From assembly GCF_004769575.1 (NCBI RefSeq), contig NZ_RQGA01000003.1:186001-250000 (forward strand): a stretch of DNA of 64,000 nucleotides. Reading direction: 5' to 3'. The notes beneath the pieces were generated by a model. It had not been told where the DNA came from. It worked only from the letters and a program-made list of their open reading frames with translations, and ran no database searches. Source of the DNA: Leptospira perdikensis. Lineage in GTDB: Bacteria; Spirochaetota; Leptospiria; Leptospirales; Leptospiraceae. Shown here piece after piece: positions 57,229 to 64,000 of the stretch; position 1 is the stretch's first letter, and the number at the start of each line of letters is the position of its first letter. The position numbers and the translations under genes are program-made.

Positions 57229-57708
57229 ATGGATTCTAAAATCACCTCGATAGAGAAAAAATACTTAGTTGGTAAAAAAATAGAAATGTCTTTGGTTGAA
57301 AGTTTAACACCGACTTTATGGAAATCTTTTGTTCCTTCCATTGGTTCCATTCAAAACCGAGTTTCCAAAGAAATGATTTCTTTGTCAGTGTATCCGACCG
57401 ATTATTTTCAAAATTTTAATCCCAATCGAAAATTTATCAAATGGGCAGGAGTAGAAGTTTCTTCTCTAATGGATTTGCCGGAAGGAGTGGAAGTTTTGGA
57501 AATTCCAGCCGGACTTTATAGTGTATTTCTTTACAAAGGTCTGGCGAGTGAAGCCGGCCCGTTTTTCCAATGGATTTTTAGAGAATGGTTTCCTAAATCC
57601 GAATACGATTTGGACAATCGACCACATTTTGAAGTACTCGGTGACAAATACAAAAATGAGGATCCTAGTTCAGAAGAATTTGTTTATATACCCATAAAAC
57701 CGCGTTAA
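57229..57708 (+). CDS. GyrI-like / AraC effector-binding domain protein
   Basis: A 159-residue single-domain protein of the GyrI-like small-molecule-binding class. Visible markers are the start SKITSIEKKYLVGKKIEM, the mid segment FIKWAGVEVSSLMDLPEGVEVLEIPAGLYSVF-type strand order, FFQWIFREWFPKSEYDL and the closing FEVLGDKY. Such domains bind hydrophobic cations or act as toxin/drug sponges; here it is alone, without a DNA-binding part. ATG 57229 is preferred over TTG 57223. Structured repeat copy 3 begins at the base after the stop codon. Confidence 0.85.
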   Translation: MDSKITSIEKKYLVGKKIEMSLVESLTPTLWKSFVPSIGSIQNRVSKEMISLSVYPTDYFQNFNPNRKFIKWAGVEVSSLMDLPEGVEVLEIPAGLYSVFLYKGLASEAGPFFQWIFREWFPKSEYDLDNRPHFEVLGDKYKNEDPSSEEFVYIPIKPR

Positions 57709-57775
57709 GGATACGTAGGGCTTGGTCACCTGCCATCGTTAGATGGCTGGGGACGGGAGCGTTTAGCGCACCCCG
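57709..57775 (+). repeat. Structured GC-rich repeat, copy 3 (after GyrI-like gene)
   Basis: Inverted copy of the core of copy 2. Block GGATACGTAGGGCTTGGTC (57709-57727), hairpin GCCATC-GTTA-GATGGC (57732-57747), then the 24-base block (57751-57774) identical to that of copy 2 in reverse. The first block matches copy 2 at 18 of 19 positions; the hairpin lies at the same place but its stem sequence is different. It lacks the outer TTAGGT part. In the GyrI-like gene's orientation it starts at the base after the stop codon. Confidence 0.82.
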
Positions 57776-57838
57776 GAGGAGCCTGACCCTTTCAAAAATA
57801 AAATGGTTTTATAGAAGGGAATTGGGAACGCCCAAAAG

Positions 57839-58396
57839 CTAAACCATTGGGGGCCAAACACTACTTTTTTCTGGTTCCTTTGGCATGAAGACAATCCAAA
57901 GTTTATCACCGACTTTTTTTGTTAGATGAACTGATTCATAAATATTGCCAACATTTCCTGTATATTTTTTTCCACTTACTTCGAATACAAATTCAACAAT
58001 CGTTGGGGATTTACCATTTAAAGATTGAGTATAGTCTTTACGAATGTCTATGATTTCGCCAACTGTGGCCTTTCCTTGTTCTAAGGGAATGAGTTCATCA
58101 TTTGCAGTTCGAATTCCCCTTCGCCAACAATAGATCCCAATGATGGGAAATAAAATCGTCCAAAAAAATGGGATCGTGAAAATGATACCAATGAGGGTCA
58201 TCACATTGCCTGTGTATTTGATCCTTCGTTTGAATTTTGTTGGAAGGACTCTTGGAGCCATAGGAGGTTCAGAGCCAAGATCGTCGGAGTTGAAAGAGTA
58301 TTCGAGGGTTCCTCCACAATTGGTGCAGTTAGTTATGTTTGAATTGGAATATTGAGTTTTGCACCAAGGGCATTGGATTGTGGTATCAAATGGCAT
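57839..58396 (-). CDS. Zinc-ribbon membrane protein of unknown function
   Basis: A 185-residue protein. The N-terminus has a zinc-ribbon (TIQCPWCKTQYS and ITNCTNCGGTLEY), then a basic stretch, two transmembrane helices (TGNVMTLIGIIFTIPFFW and ILFPIIGIYCWRRG) and a C-terminal soluble domain with short strands (KATVGEIIDIRKDYTQS, VEFVFEVSGKKYTGNVG), similar to the DUF3592 group. Function unknown. Confidence 0.72.
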   Translation of the reverse strand: MPFDTTIQCPWCKTQYSNSNITNCTNCGGTLEYSFNSDDLGSEPPMAPRVLPTKFKRRIKYTGNVMTLIGIIFTIPFFWTILFPIIGIYCWRRGIRTANDELIPLEQGKATVGEIIDIRKDYTQSLNGKSPTIVEFVFEVSGKKYTGNVGNIYESVHLTKKVGDKLWIVFMPKEPEKSSVWPPMV

Positions 58397-58700
58397 AAAG
58401 TTTCCGATGTTTATTTTGAATGGATTCTCATTCTATTGTCAAGATTAGTTTTTGAAGGTAAATGTTTCCTTCTTATAACAAACTCGAATTCAAATTTTGG
58501 GTTATGTTTTTATTTTTAATTTCGCATAATGGATATTTGGTTATGAACAGTGATCTTGGTTTGAATGATTGAAACTTCAATTGATTCTATTAATCAAATG
58601 TTTCGATAAATAAAATCTTTCCAAACGTAAGTTGGGTAATTCTATCGGAATGATTGGAATTCTTAGTTGATTGGAAAGTCAATCAGGATAGAATGTATGG
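58397..58700. other. Intergenic region, no feature recognised
   Basis: 304 bases of A+T-rich sequence between the zinc-ribbon gene and the DUF1554 lipoprotein gene. Only small inverted repeats (TGATTG/CAATCA near 58669-58686) and a possible ribosome site AGGAT are visible. TTGATT and TAGAAT (58667-58693) could be promoter boxes but would give an almost leaderless message. Confidence 0.5.
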
Positions 58701-59366
58701 ATGCGTTTCGGTTTTCTCTTCGTACTTGTCACTTTGATCCAATGCTCAAAGCCAGAACTCAATAATCCAAGTGATTTTGGAACTGATTCTTATTTAGAAA
58801 ACCAAACAATCCTTTGTTTGACAGGGCAGACTTCTGCATGCCGATTAGCAGTTCCCGTTTGCACCAATTGTCGTTTTTTTTCCACGAGTACAACTTATAA
58901 CGGGGCACGTGGGGGAATCATCGGAGCCGATGCGATTTGTATGAGTGATTCCAAAAAGCCGACGGAACCAGCGAGGGCGGTATACAAAGCATTTCTTGTG
59001 GATGATGTGAATCGGATTGCCTGTACAACTTCCAATTGTAGTGGTGGGGTATCTGAACATACGGATTGGATCCTAAAGCCAGATACATCCTATTTTAGAG
59101 CTGCAGATTTAACAAAGTTTGCAGTTACAGATAGTTTTGGAATCTTCAATTCGCAGTTAGTACATGTGGATGTGAACGTACTCACGAATACCTTAACTGG
59201 TCTTGCGACAGGCGGTTGGACAACTCGCACAAATAATCATTGCAATCGTTGGACGGATGGAACAGGAACTGGTAATGCTGGTGTTGCGGCAAATAGCCTT
59301 TCAGTCTTCACTTCTACATTAGGAAGTTGTAATGCTGCATCCGTTATCTTATGTGTGGAGCAGTAA
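58701..59366 (+). CDS. DUF1554-family lipoprotein (LenA-like fold)
   Basis: A 221-residue predicted lipoprotein: signal MRFGFLFVLVTLIQC with the modified cysteine at residue 15. The mature protein carries a DUF1554 domain (FSTSTTYNGARGGIIGADAICMSD, then AVYKAFLVDDVNR, WTDGTGTGNAGVAAN and the closing VILCVEQ), the C-type-lectin-like fold of the leptospiral endostatin-like LenA family, which bind host factor H, laminin and plasminogen in pathogens. In a free-living strain the ligand is unknown. Several cysteine pairs are kept. Confidence 0.9.
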   Translation: MRFGFLFVLVTLIQCSKPELNNPSDFGTDSYLENQTILCLTGQTSACRLAVPVCTNCRFFSTSTTYNGARGGIIGADAICMSDSKKPTEPARAVYKAFLVDDVNRIACTTSNCSGGVSEHTDWILKPDTSYFRAADLTKFAVTDSFGIFNSQLVHVDVNVLTNTLTGLATGGWTTRTNNHCNRWTDGTGTGNAGVAANSLSVFTSTLGSCNAASVILCVEQ

Positions 59367-59760
59367 AATCACCTTTGTATTTGTTTTTTTAATCTTATTT
59401 TGCCTGACTTGGATTTTTTGTTTTATCCCCCAGATTCGAGTGTATCTTCCCCAAGGAAAATTGGGTTCTATTCACATTTTATATGCGGAAGGAGCCAGTT
59501 TTCTCTGTTTTTGTTTTTTAAGTTGTTCTTGTATCGATTACAAAAATAGAAAATACTGGCAAGGAATCGCCATACACGAGTTTGTTCACCAACGCCAACA
59601 AAGGTTGTTTTCTCCGTTTGTTTTTGGAATTCTCTATTTTGGGGAATGGATTTTTCGAAAGTTATATCACAAACAAACTTGGATGGAAGCTTATCGAAAT
59701 CTTCGTTGGGAAAAAGAAGCAGAAGTGGCACGCCTTAGGTTTGAAGAAAATATCTCTTAA
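59332..59760 (+). CDS. Small membrane protein with HExxH metallopeptidase-like motif
   Basis: A 142-residue protein. Two hydrophobic helices (about 13-33 and 51-67) are followed by IAIHEFVHQRQQ with H82-E83-x-x-H86, then FGEWIFRKLYHKQTWMEAYRNLRWEKEAEVARL with candidate third ligand E in EKEAE near 127-131. The arrangement resembles small HExxH proteins common in Bacteroidetes. The active site would lie at the membrane surface. AGGAAG lies 5 bases before ATG 59332, inside the DUF1554 gene, so the two genes overlap by 35 bases. Enzymatic activity is not proven. Confidence 0.72.
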   Translation: MLHPLSYVWSSKITFVFVFLILFCLTWIFCFIPQIRVYLPQGKLGSIHILYAEGASFLCFCFLSCSCIDYKNRKYWQGIAIHEFVHQRQQRLFSPFVFGILYFGEWIFRKLYHKQTWMEAYRNLRWEKEAEVARLRFEENIS

Positions 59761-59790
59761 ATCGGTTTTTGAAATGGTGCGGAGTATCTT

Positions 59791-61269
59791 GTGAAGAATA
59801 AAGAAGAAAAAATCGATTGGAATGAGGTGATAGATTCTCTATCGGATAGGAACGAAGCATTTGTTGAAGATAAATTTGTAAAACCTTGGTTAAAAACTTT
59901 TTTTGGGTATCATGAAGATGCCATGACTCGTCAAGATTCGCCAAAAGGTACGAGAAAACGTACCGATATACTGGCATTAGGTGACAATCAAAAATTCAGT
60001 CTGATTGTTGAAGTCAAACACCATGGAACCAAAGATTTTCCTGAGTTCAATCCGGAAACAGGTATTGTATCTGATTTTGAACAACTCACAGAATACTTAC
60101 GTACGTTTTATGATAATGTAAATAAAAGTTATATTCCCATTGGTATTTTTACGGATGGAGAACGGATTTTAGTTGTTCGTAATTATTATGGGATGGTTTT
60201 TCCCATCATCTATATCAAAAATTTAAAAAGTGGAAAAGGTGTAGTTTATTGGTCGAACGAGATCGTAAAGACGATAAAGAAAAAATTAAACGAACCAGTG
60301 ATTCTCACCACTTATAATAATAAGGGAGGTGTTGGTAAAACCACAGTCAGTTATATACTGGCAAACTATTTAGCAAAAGTAAAAAAGAAATCGGTTTTAG
60401 CACTTGATTTCGATCCATTACAATCTGATTTTTCCAGGCTCTTTCATTTGGATTCTGGAGAATTTTATGATGTGATCGATTGGTTAGAAGGAACGGTCGA
60501 TAAAAAAGACAAAAAGAAAGCAATGAGTATGCGCGATGGAAATCTTGTATTGGCTTTGGCAAAAGCAAATGAAAGTTCCAATGAAGCAATGAAAAAAGGA
60601 AACCTCAATAAATACTCGAGTCTTTCCGGAAGTATTACAAAAATCAATAGTTCGGCAAAAACGATTTCGAAATTAATGAAACAAGGAATTACAATTCCTC
60701 AACCCGGATCTACGATTCCGTTACATCGTAAGTTTGATGTAGTGATCATTGATAGTCCACCGGGTTGGTGGTATTATTCCATGCTTGCCATTTCTTTAAG
60801 TGATGTCATCATTCCACCGATTAACTTTAATAATGGATCTTCAGTGATCAATTTAGTTCGGTTCACAAACCAATACTTTCCGGAGCTCTTCAAACATTTG
60901 AATCCAACGACAAAGGAAGAAAAAATAAATTTTCTGAATTTGCGATCTCCTATTTTTTCCCATATGATCATTAATTTTTTTGATAAAAATGATAAAGAAG
61001 TTAAGGAGAAAGATTTAGATCAGGTAGTGGCAAAGTATTTGGAAAAAGAAATTAAAGATTCGTTTATTAGAAATTCTTTGTTTAGAAATGAAAGGGCCGA
61101 TGGAATTTCTGGTCGCACCTTCGACGCCATTCGTTTGCCTTTAAATCGTTCGATCAATCAGTTATCCTCATTAGCTTTAGAAGACAGAGATCGGAAAAAA
61201 GTCGAAAACGATGTTCTCAAACTAGGAGAGATCATTGTTTCTGATTTATTTCCATTTATGAGAGGTTAG
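59791..61269 (+). CDS. PD-(D/E)XK nuclease-like domain fused to ParA-family ATPase
   Basis: A 492-residue two-domain protein. Residues 1-165 resemble the N-terminal domain of type I restriction HsdR subunits: NEAFVEDKFVKPWL (E22/E26), RKRTDILAL with D59, and LIVEVKHHG with E74 and K76, then FTDGERILVVRNYYG. From ~170 follows a ParA/MinD ATPase: deviant Walker A YNNKGGVGKTT (K178 and K183), LALDFDPLQSDF, then Walker B VIIDSPPGW near 317-325. ParA enzymes dimerise on DNA with ATP and partition or position cargo; here a nuclease-type fold is attached. GTG start with GGAG 6 bases upstream. No ParB gene is seen. It may be a solitary defence gene or partition-like effector. Confidence 0.88.
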   Translation: MKNKEEKIDWNEVIDSLSDRNEAFVEDKFVKPWLKTFFGYHEDAMTRQDSPKGTRKRTDILALGDNQKFSLIVEVKHHGTKDFPEFNPETGIVSDFEQLTEYLRTFYDNVNKSYIPIGIFTDGERILVVRNYYGMVFPIIYIKNLKSGKGVVYWSNEIVKTIKKKLNEPVILTTYNNKGGVGKTTVSYILANYLAKVKKKSVLALDFDPLQSDFSRLFHLDSGEFYDVIDWLEGTVDKKDKKKAMSMRDGNLVLALAKANESSNEAMKKGNLNKYSSLSGSITKINSSAKTISKLMKQGITIPQPGSTIPLHRKFDVVIIDSPPGWWYYSMLAISLSDVIIPPINFNNGSSVINLVRFTNQYFPELFKHLNPTTKEEKINFLNLRSPIFSHMIINFFDKNDKEVKEKDLDQVVAKYLEKEIKDSFIRNSLFRNERADGISGRTFDAIRLPLNRSINQLSSLALEDRDRKKVENDVLKLGEIIVSDLFPFMRG

Positions 61270-61338
61270 AAGGATTTATTATTTTTCCCTTTTTTGGTCA
61301 TCTACGTTTTGTTTGTCTATTTGCACCTAACAAATCCA

Positions 61339-61367
61339 TTGACAATATTTCTGAATCCTTCTAATTT
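61339..61367 (+). promoter_or_regulatory. Strong sigma70-type promoter before giant lipoprotein
   Basis: TTGACA at 61339-61344, 17-base spacer, TAATTT at 61362-61367. The predicted start of transcription is near 61374, giving a ~40-base leader before ATG 61414. This is the best-looking promoter in the window. Confidence 0.72.
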
Positions 61368-61413
61368 GTGTACAAAAGAGGAAAAAGCGTGAATATGAAA
61401 AAAGGTTATTTGA

Positions 61414-64000
61414 ATGAATCGAAAACTATTACTCGTACTAATGCTAGGTGTATTCTCTTTTAATTGTATTGGGTTATTACTTCCTGAAAAAGAAAACAAA
61501 GACCAGTCTTTATTACAGGCCATTCTTGGAATATTTTTGGGGAATCCTAATCATGTAAGGACTGTCTCTGCTGAAGTAGGTCCATCTGGTGGCAGTTTGC
61601 GAGCGTCAGATGGAAGTTTCTCTTTTGAAATTCCTGCCGGTGCTTTGAGTGACACAAAAATCATAACAATTTCTCGAGAAGTTTCACCTAACGGATCGAT
61701 TCCTGTTGAATTCGGTTCGACCACCCCTGTATTTAAATTTGAACCAGAAGGTTTACATTTTTCCAGACCAGCTCTGCTTTCAGTTGCTTATGAACAAGGT
61801 AATTTTGTCGAAGCAGGAATTGAAGAACGAAGTATTGGTATGTATTATATTAAAGATGATTCCTCCTTAGAAAAAATGAAGAAGGTATCGGTCGATTATT
61901 CGACTAACACTCTAAAAGTGGAAGTGGTTCATTTTTCTTTTGGTGCGGGACTGAACATACAAATTTGGCTGGTATCTAGTGGAATTATGACTAATCCCAC
62001 ATCTGTTTCGAATGTAGCAGATCGAGTGATCGAAGAATTGGCAAACTATGCAGATTATGGTTATTCCAGTATCGATGAATACTATCAGGCCAATGCCGGA
62101 GTCCTTGGCCCTCTTTTAAATCAATTGGTAGCTGTTTTAGGAACGGATCCGATCACTGCTGCATATCCCAATGCAGATTTTGATGGCGATGGAGCACCTA
62201 ACTTTGAAGATCCGATGGTTCCATCTCTTGCTCCTGCCATTACAATTAGTTCTGTAACCTCTCCGTTTATTAGTACACTCAGTGGTTCTATTAATGCCAC
62301 TGACTTCACATGGCGTTCCTCCAAAACAGGAACCTATACGATTCGAAAAAATGCATCTGATTGTAATACAGGAACTGCGATTGATTCAGGAAACGTAACG
62401 GCAAATGTGAATCAAAATTCGGGTTCCATTTTAGCTTCCTCTTTGAATTTGGGAACCAATGCCCTTCGAGTTTGTGTGACCAGTGGTGGAGTGAAAGGTT
62501 TTGGAGTGGCTTCATTAACAAGAGATGATACAACTCCAGGTGTAACAGTCCTTCCTTCTGGAGGAAGTTTTGGAACAATACAATCAGTTGTATTAAATTG
62601 TTCTGATGTTGGTGGTGCAGGTTGTGCAAAGGTAATTTATACTTCTAATGGTTCCACTCCTTCTTTTGGTTCCAATTGTTCGATTACAAATGGAACATTG
62701 TATTCTACTTCCATATCAACACCAAATCAAACAGCGACTACATACAAAATCAAAAGTTGTGACAATGCAGGGAACCAATCCATTGTTTATAGTGAAACTT
62801 ATACTGTAGATACAGTCATTCCCACAGTAACAATTAATAGTGTATTGCCTTCTAACTATTTAAAATCAGGGCAAACTTCTACTATTAGTTGGAAGTCGAA
62901 CAAAGCTGGTAGTTATGAAGTAAAATTAGGAAATTCTTGTGCTTCGGGGACTGCACTTACAGGAACAAATGTATCTGGTACTGTTGCTGCGAACGAATCG
63001 ATTAGTTCGGAAATTCCAGTTACATCTTTTGGTTCTGAAGGTTCTAAAACAATAGCTGTTTGTGTTTCTAATTTGGTTGGCACTAAAGGAGGGACTACAG
63101 TAAACTTAACAGTGGATTTAACGAACCCCACTCTTTCTGCTTCTGTTGATAGTGGGACCTATACAACTGCGCAAACTTTGACGATTACATGTGCAGACTT
63201 ACAATCGAGCTGTCACGAAATCATTTATACTTCTAATGGATCCATTCCCTCCTTCGATGTTTCAGGTTCGATTGTGAATGGTCAATTGTATACAGGTTCT
63301 ATCATCACTCCGAACACTGCTGTATTAGAGTATCGATTTTTGGCGAGAGACCGCGCAGGAAATCTTTCCGGAGTATTGGTTCGAAATTATACAATTGGAC
63401 AATTGATTCCTAAGTTTACTTCCTTTGAGATTCCTGAATATGGTGCAAAGGGTGTCATTGATGAAGTAAACAAAACAATACATATTGCTGTCTACAAAGC
63501 CAATGGGCCTGATTCGACGGCAGTATTCACTACAGAAAATACCGTTTCTATAATTCATCCAGGTTATACGCCGATTCCCTATGTTAGTGGTGATGCAATC
63601 CATTTAGGACAAAATGAAAATGAATTGGCTAAGGAGTTAATTTTAACAAGCCCTACTGGAACTACAGTTACTTATAAAATTTATACCTTCTCGATTACTG
63701 TTGACCGGAATGAATATATTTTAGGGTCGTCAACTACTGCTGATATATATATAAAAGCTCTTTTCGGTAGTAATCCTCAAGTGAATATTACCACTCCAAA
63801 TGGAACCAGCCAAGCAACTTGTGTTCGGTTTAACCAATATACACTCAATTGTACGTTTACACCAATTAGTAGTTTGGATGGATATTTTATGGATGTAGTA
63901 GTCACAAATGATGCTCCATACCATAACTTTACTTTGGTGAAAGCAGCAAAGATGACTGTTACAAAAAATGGCGCCGGTGAGGCTAATGGAGAAATTCCCT
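61414..64000 (+). CDS. Giant repeat lipoprotein with ZU5-like and CHB_HEX_C-like domains (3' end outside window)
   Basis: The frame is open from ATG 61414 to the right edge (862 residues in view). Signal MNRKLLLVLMLGVFSFNC gives a lipobox with cysteine 18. Then comes a ZU5-like domain (VGPSGGSLRASDGSFSFEIP, ~52-180), a helical linker, a DFDGDGAPNFEDP calcium-type motif (~255-267), then alternating units A1 (275-368), B1 (371-468), A2 (470-565), B2 (568-662). A is Ig-like (KTGTYTIRK / KAGSYEVKL); B resembles the chitobiase C-terminal domain (VIYTSNGSTPSF / IIYTSNGSIPSF). AAAGG lies about 9 bases before ATG. Probably a surface-exposed adhesin-like or cell-wall protein. Confidence 0.88.
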   Translation, partial: MNRKLLLVLMLGVFSFNCIGLLLPEKENKDQSLLQAILGIFLGNPNHVRTVSAEVGPSGGSLRASDGSFSFEIPAGALSDTKIITISREVSPNGSIPVEFGSTTPVFKFEPEGLHFSRPALLSVAYEQGNFVEAGIEERSIGMYYIKDDSSLEKMKKVSVDYSTNTLKVEVVHFSFGAGLNIQIWLVSSGIMTNPTSVSNVADRVIEELANYADYGYSSIDEYYQANAGVLGPLLNQLVAVLGTDPITAAYPNADFDGDGAPNFEDPMVPSLAPAITISSVTSPFISTLSGSINATDFTWRSSKTGTYTIRKNASDCNTGTAIDSGNVTANVNQNSGSILASSLNLGTNALRVCVTSGGVKGFGVASLTRDDTTPGVTVLPSGGSFGTIQSVVLNCSDVGGAGCAKVIYTSNGSTPSFGSNCSITNGTLYSTSISTPNQTATTYKIKSCDNAGNQSIVYSETYTVDTVIPTVTINSVLPSNYLKSGQTSTISWKSNKAGSYEVKLGNSCASGTALTGTNVSGTVAANESISSEIPVTSFGSEGSKTIAVCVSNLVGTKGGTTVNLTVDLTNPTLSASVDSGTYTTAQTLTITCADLQSSCHEIIYTSNGSIPSFDVSGSIVNGQLYTGSIITPNTAVLEYRFLARDRAGNLSGVLVRNYTIGQLIPKFTSFEIPEYGAKGVIDEVNKTIHIAVYKANGPDSTAVFTTENTVSIIHPGYTPIPYVSGDAIHLGQNENELAKELILTSPTGTTVTYKIYTFSITVDRNEYILGSSTTADIYIKALFGSNPQVNITTPNGTSQATCVRFNQYTLNCTFTPISSLDGYFMDVVVTNDAPYHNFTLVKAAKMTVTKNGAGEANGEIP

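Noticed and set aside
47535..57775. The structured repeats as integron attC sites
   Set aside because: ACCTAAC in copy 1 fits RYYYAAC, but no copy has the paired GTTRRRY box at the other end, the arms do not form the two-box attC stem, and no integrase gene is seen. Placement after genes alone is not enough.
62121..62629. Reverse-strand open frames inside the giant lipoprotein
   Set aside because: They run antisense to a clearly coding frame with repeated domains and have no recognisable product.
1..64000. tRNA, rRNA, CRISPR array, prophage or insertion sequence
   Set aside because: No cloverleaf-like sequence, no regular spacer-repeat array and no transposase, integrase or phage structural gene was found in any gap or frame.

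Overview
The window reads as chromosomal DNA of a Leptospira species. It is A+T-rich, dense with lipoproteins carrying the loose spirochaetal lipobox, rich in PAS histidine kinases, stand-alone receivers, STAS proteins and chemoreceptors, and contains a DUF1554 lipoprotein, a family expanded in leptospires. The low-pathogenicity or saprophytic side of the genus is likely but is only inferred. I saw no rRNA, tRNA, CRISPR array, prophage or transposase gene.

Layout. 1-8.2 kb: an MsbA-like ABC exporter cut by the left edge, a coupled receiver, a HEAT-repeat lipoprotein, HflX, a STAS protein, homoserine dehydrogenase and a membrane protein with a histone-like tail. 8.2-16.3 kb: an orphan tandem-ACT protein, an FGE-fold protein, MarR, a CrtI/retinol-saturase-like oxidoreductase, a DUF4139 protein, MTA phosphorylase, a second STAS protein and galactokinase. 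16.3-23.5 kb: Pgi, then a reverse-strand run of two PAS kinases, an AmgK-like kinase and a MurU-like nucleotidyltransferase. 23.5-30.2 kb: ferredoxin, a receiver, and the reverse-strand run argG-coaD-antiporter-ndk-prenyl synthase-tlyA. 30.2-38.4 kb: a secreted nitrilase-fold lipoprotein with a GMC oxidoreductase pair, pyrD-RlmD, and a kinase coupled to a receiver/RsbW-like ATPase. 38.4-47.3 kb: HAD, RluA, ankyrin and beta-propeller genes, an EAL-YkuI_C protein, a DUF2804 lipoprotein and a porin with a small lipoprotein. 47.3-64 kb: a more accessory stretch with two chemoreceptors, many small family-only genes, a TetR/hydrolase pair, GC-rich structured repeats, a nuclease-ParA fusion and a giant repeat lipoprotein cut by the right edge.

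The most unusual items are four. (1) A single protein joins a type I restriction-like PD-(D/E)XK domain to a ParA ATPase (59791-61269), downstream of a small HExxH membrane protein. (2) Three copies of a structured repeat (47535-47630, 55883-56023, 57709-57775) each sit just 3' of a gene in the same relative orientation; the hairpin position is kept while its stem sequence changes. (3) An AmgK/MurU-like cell-wall-sugar salvage pair is coupled to two sensor kinases. (4) A receiver is fused to an RsbW-like ATPase, with STAS partners scattered elsewhere in the window. All functional statements rest on reading motifs by eye; no search was run.
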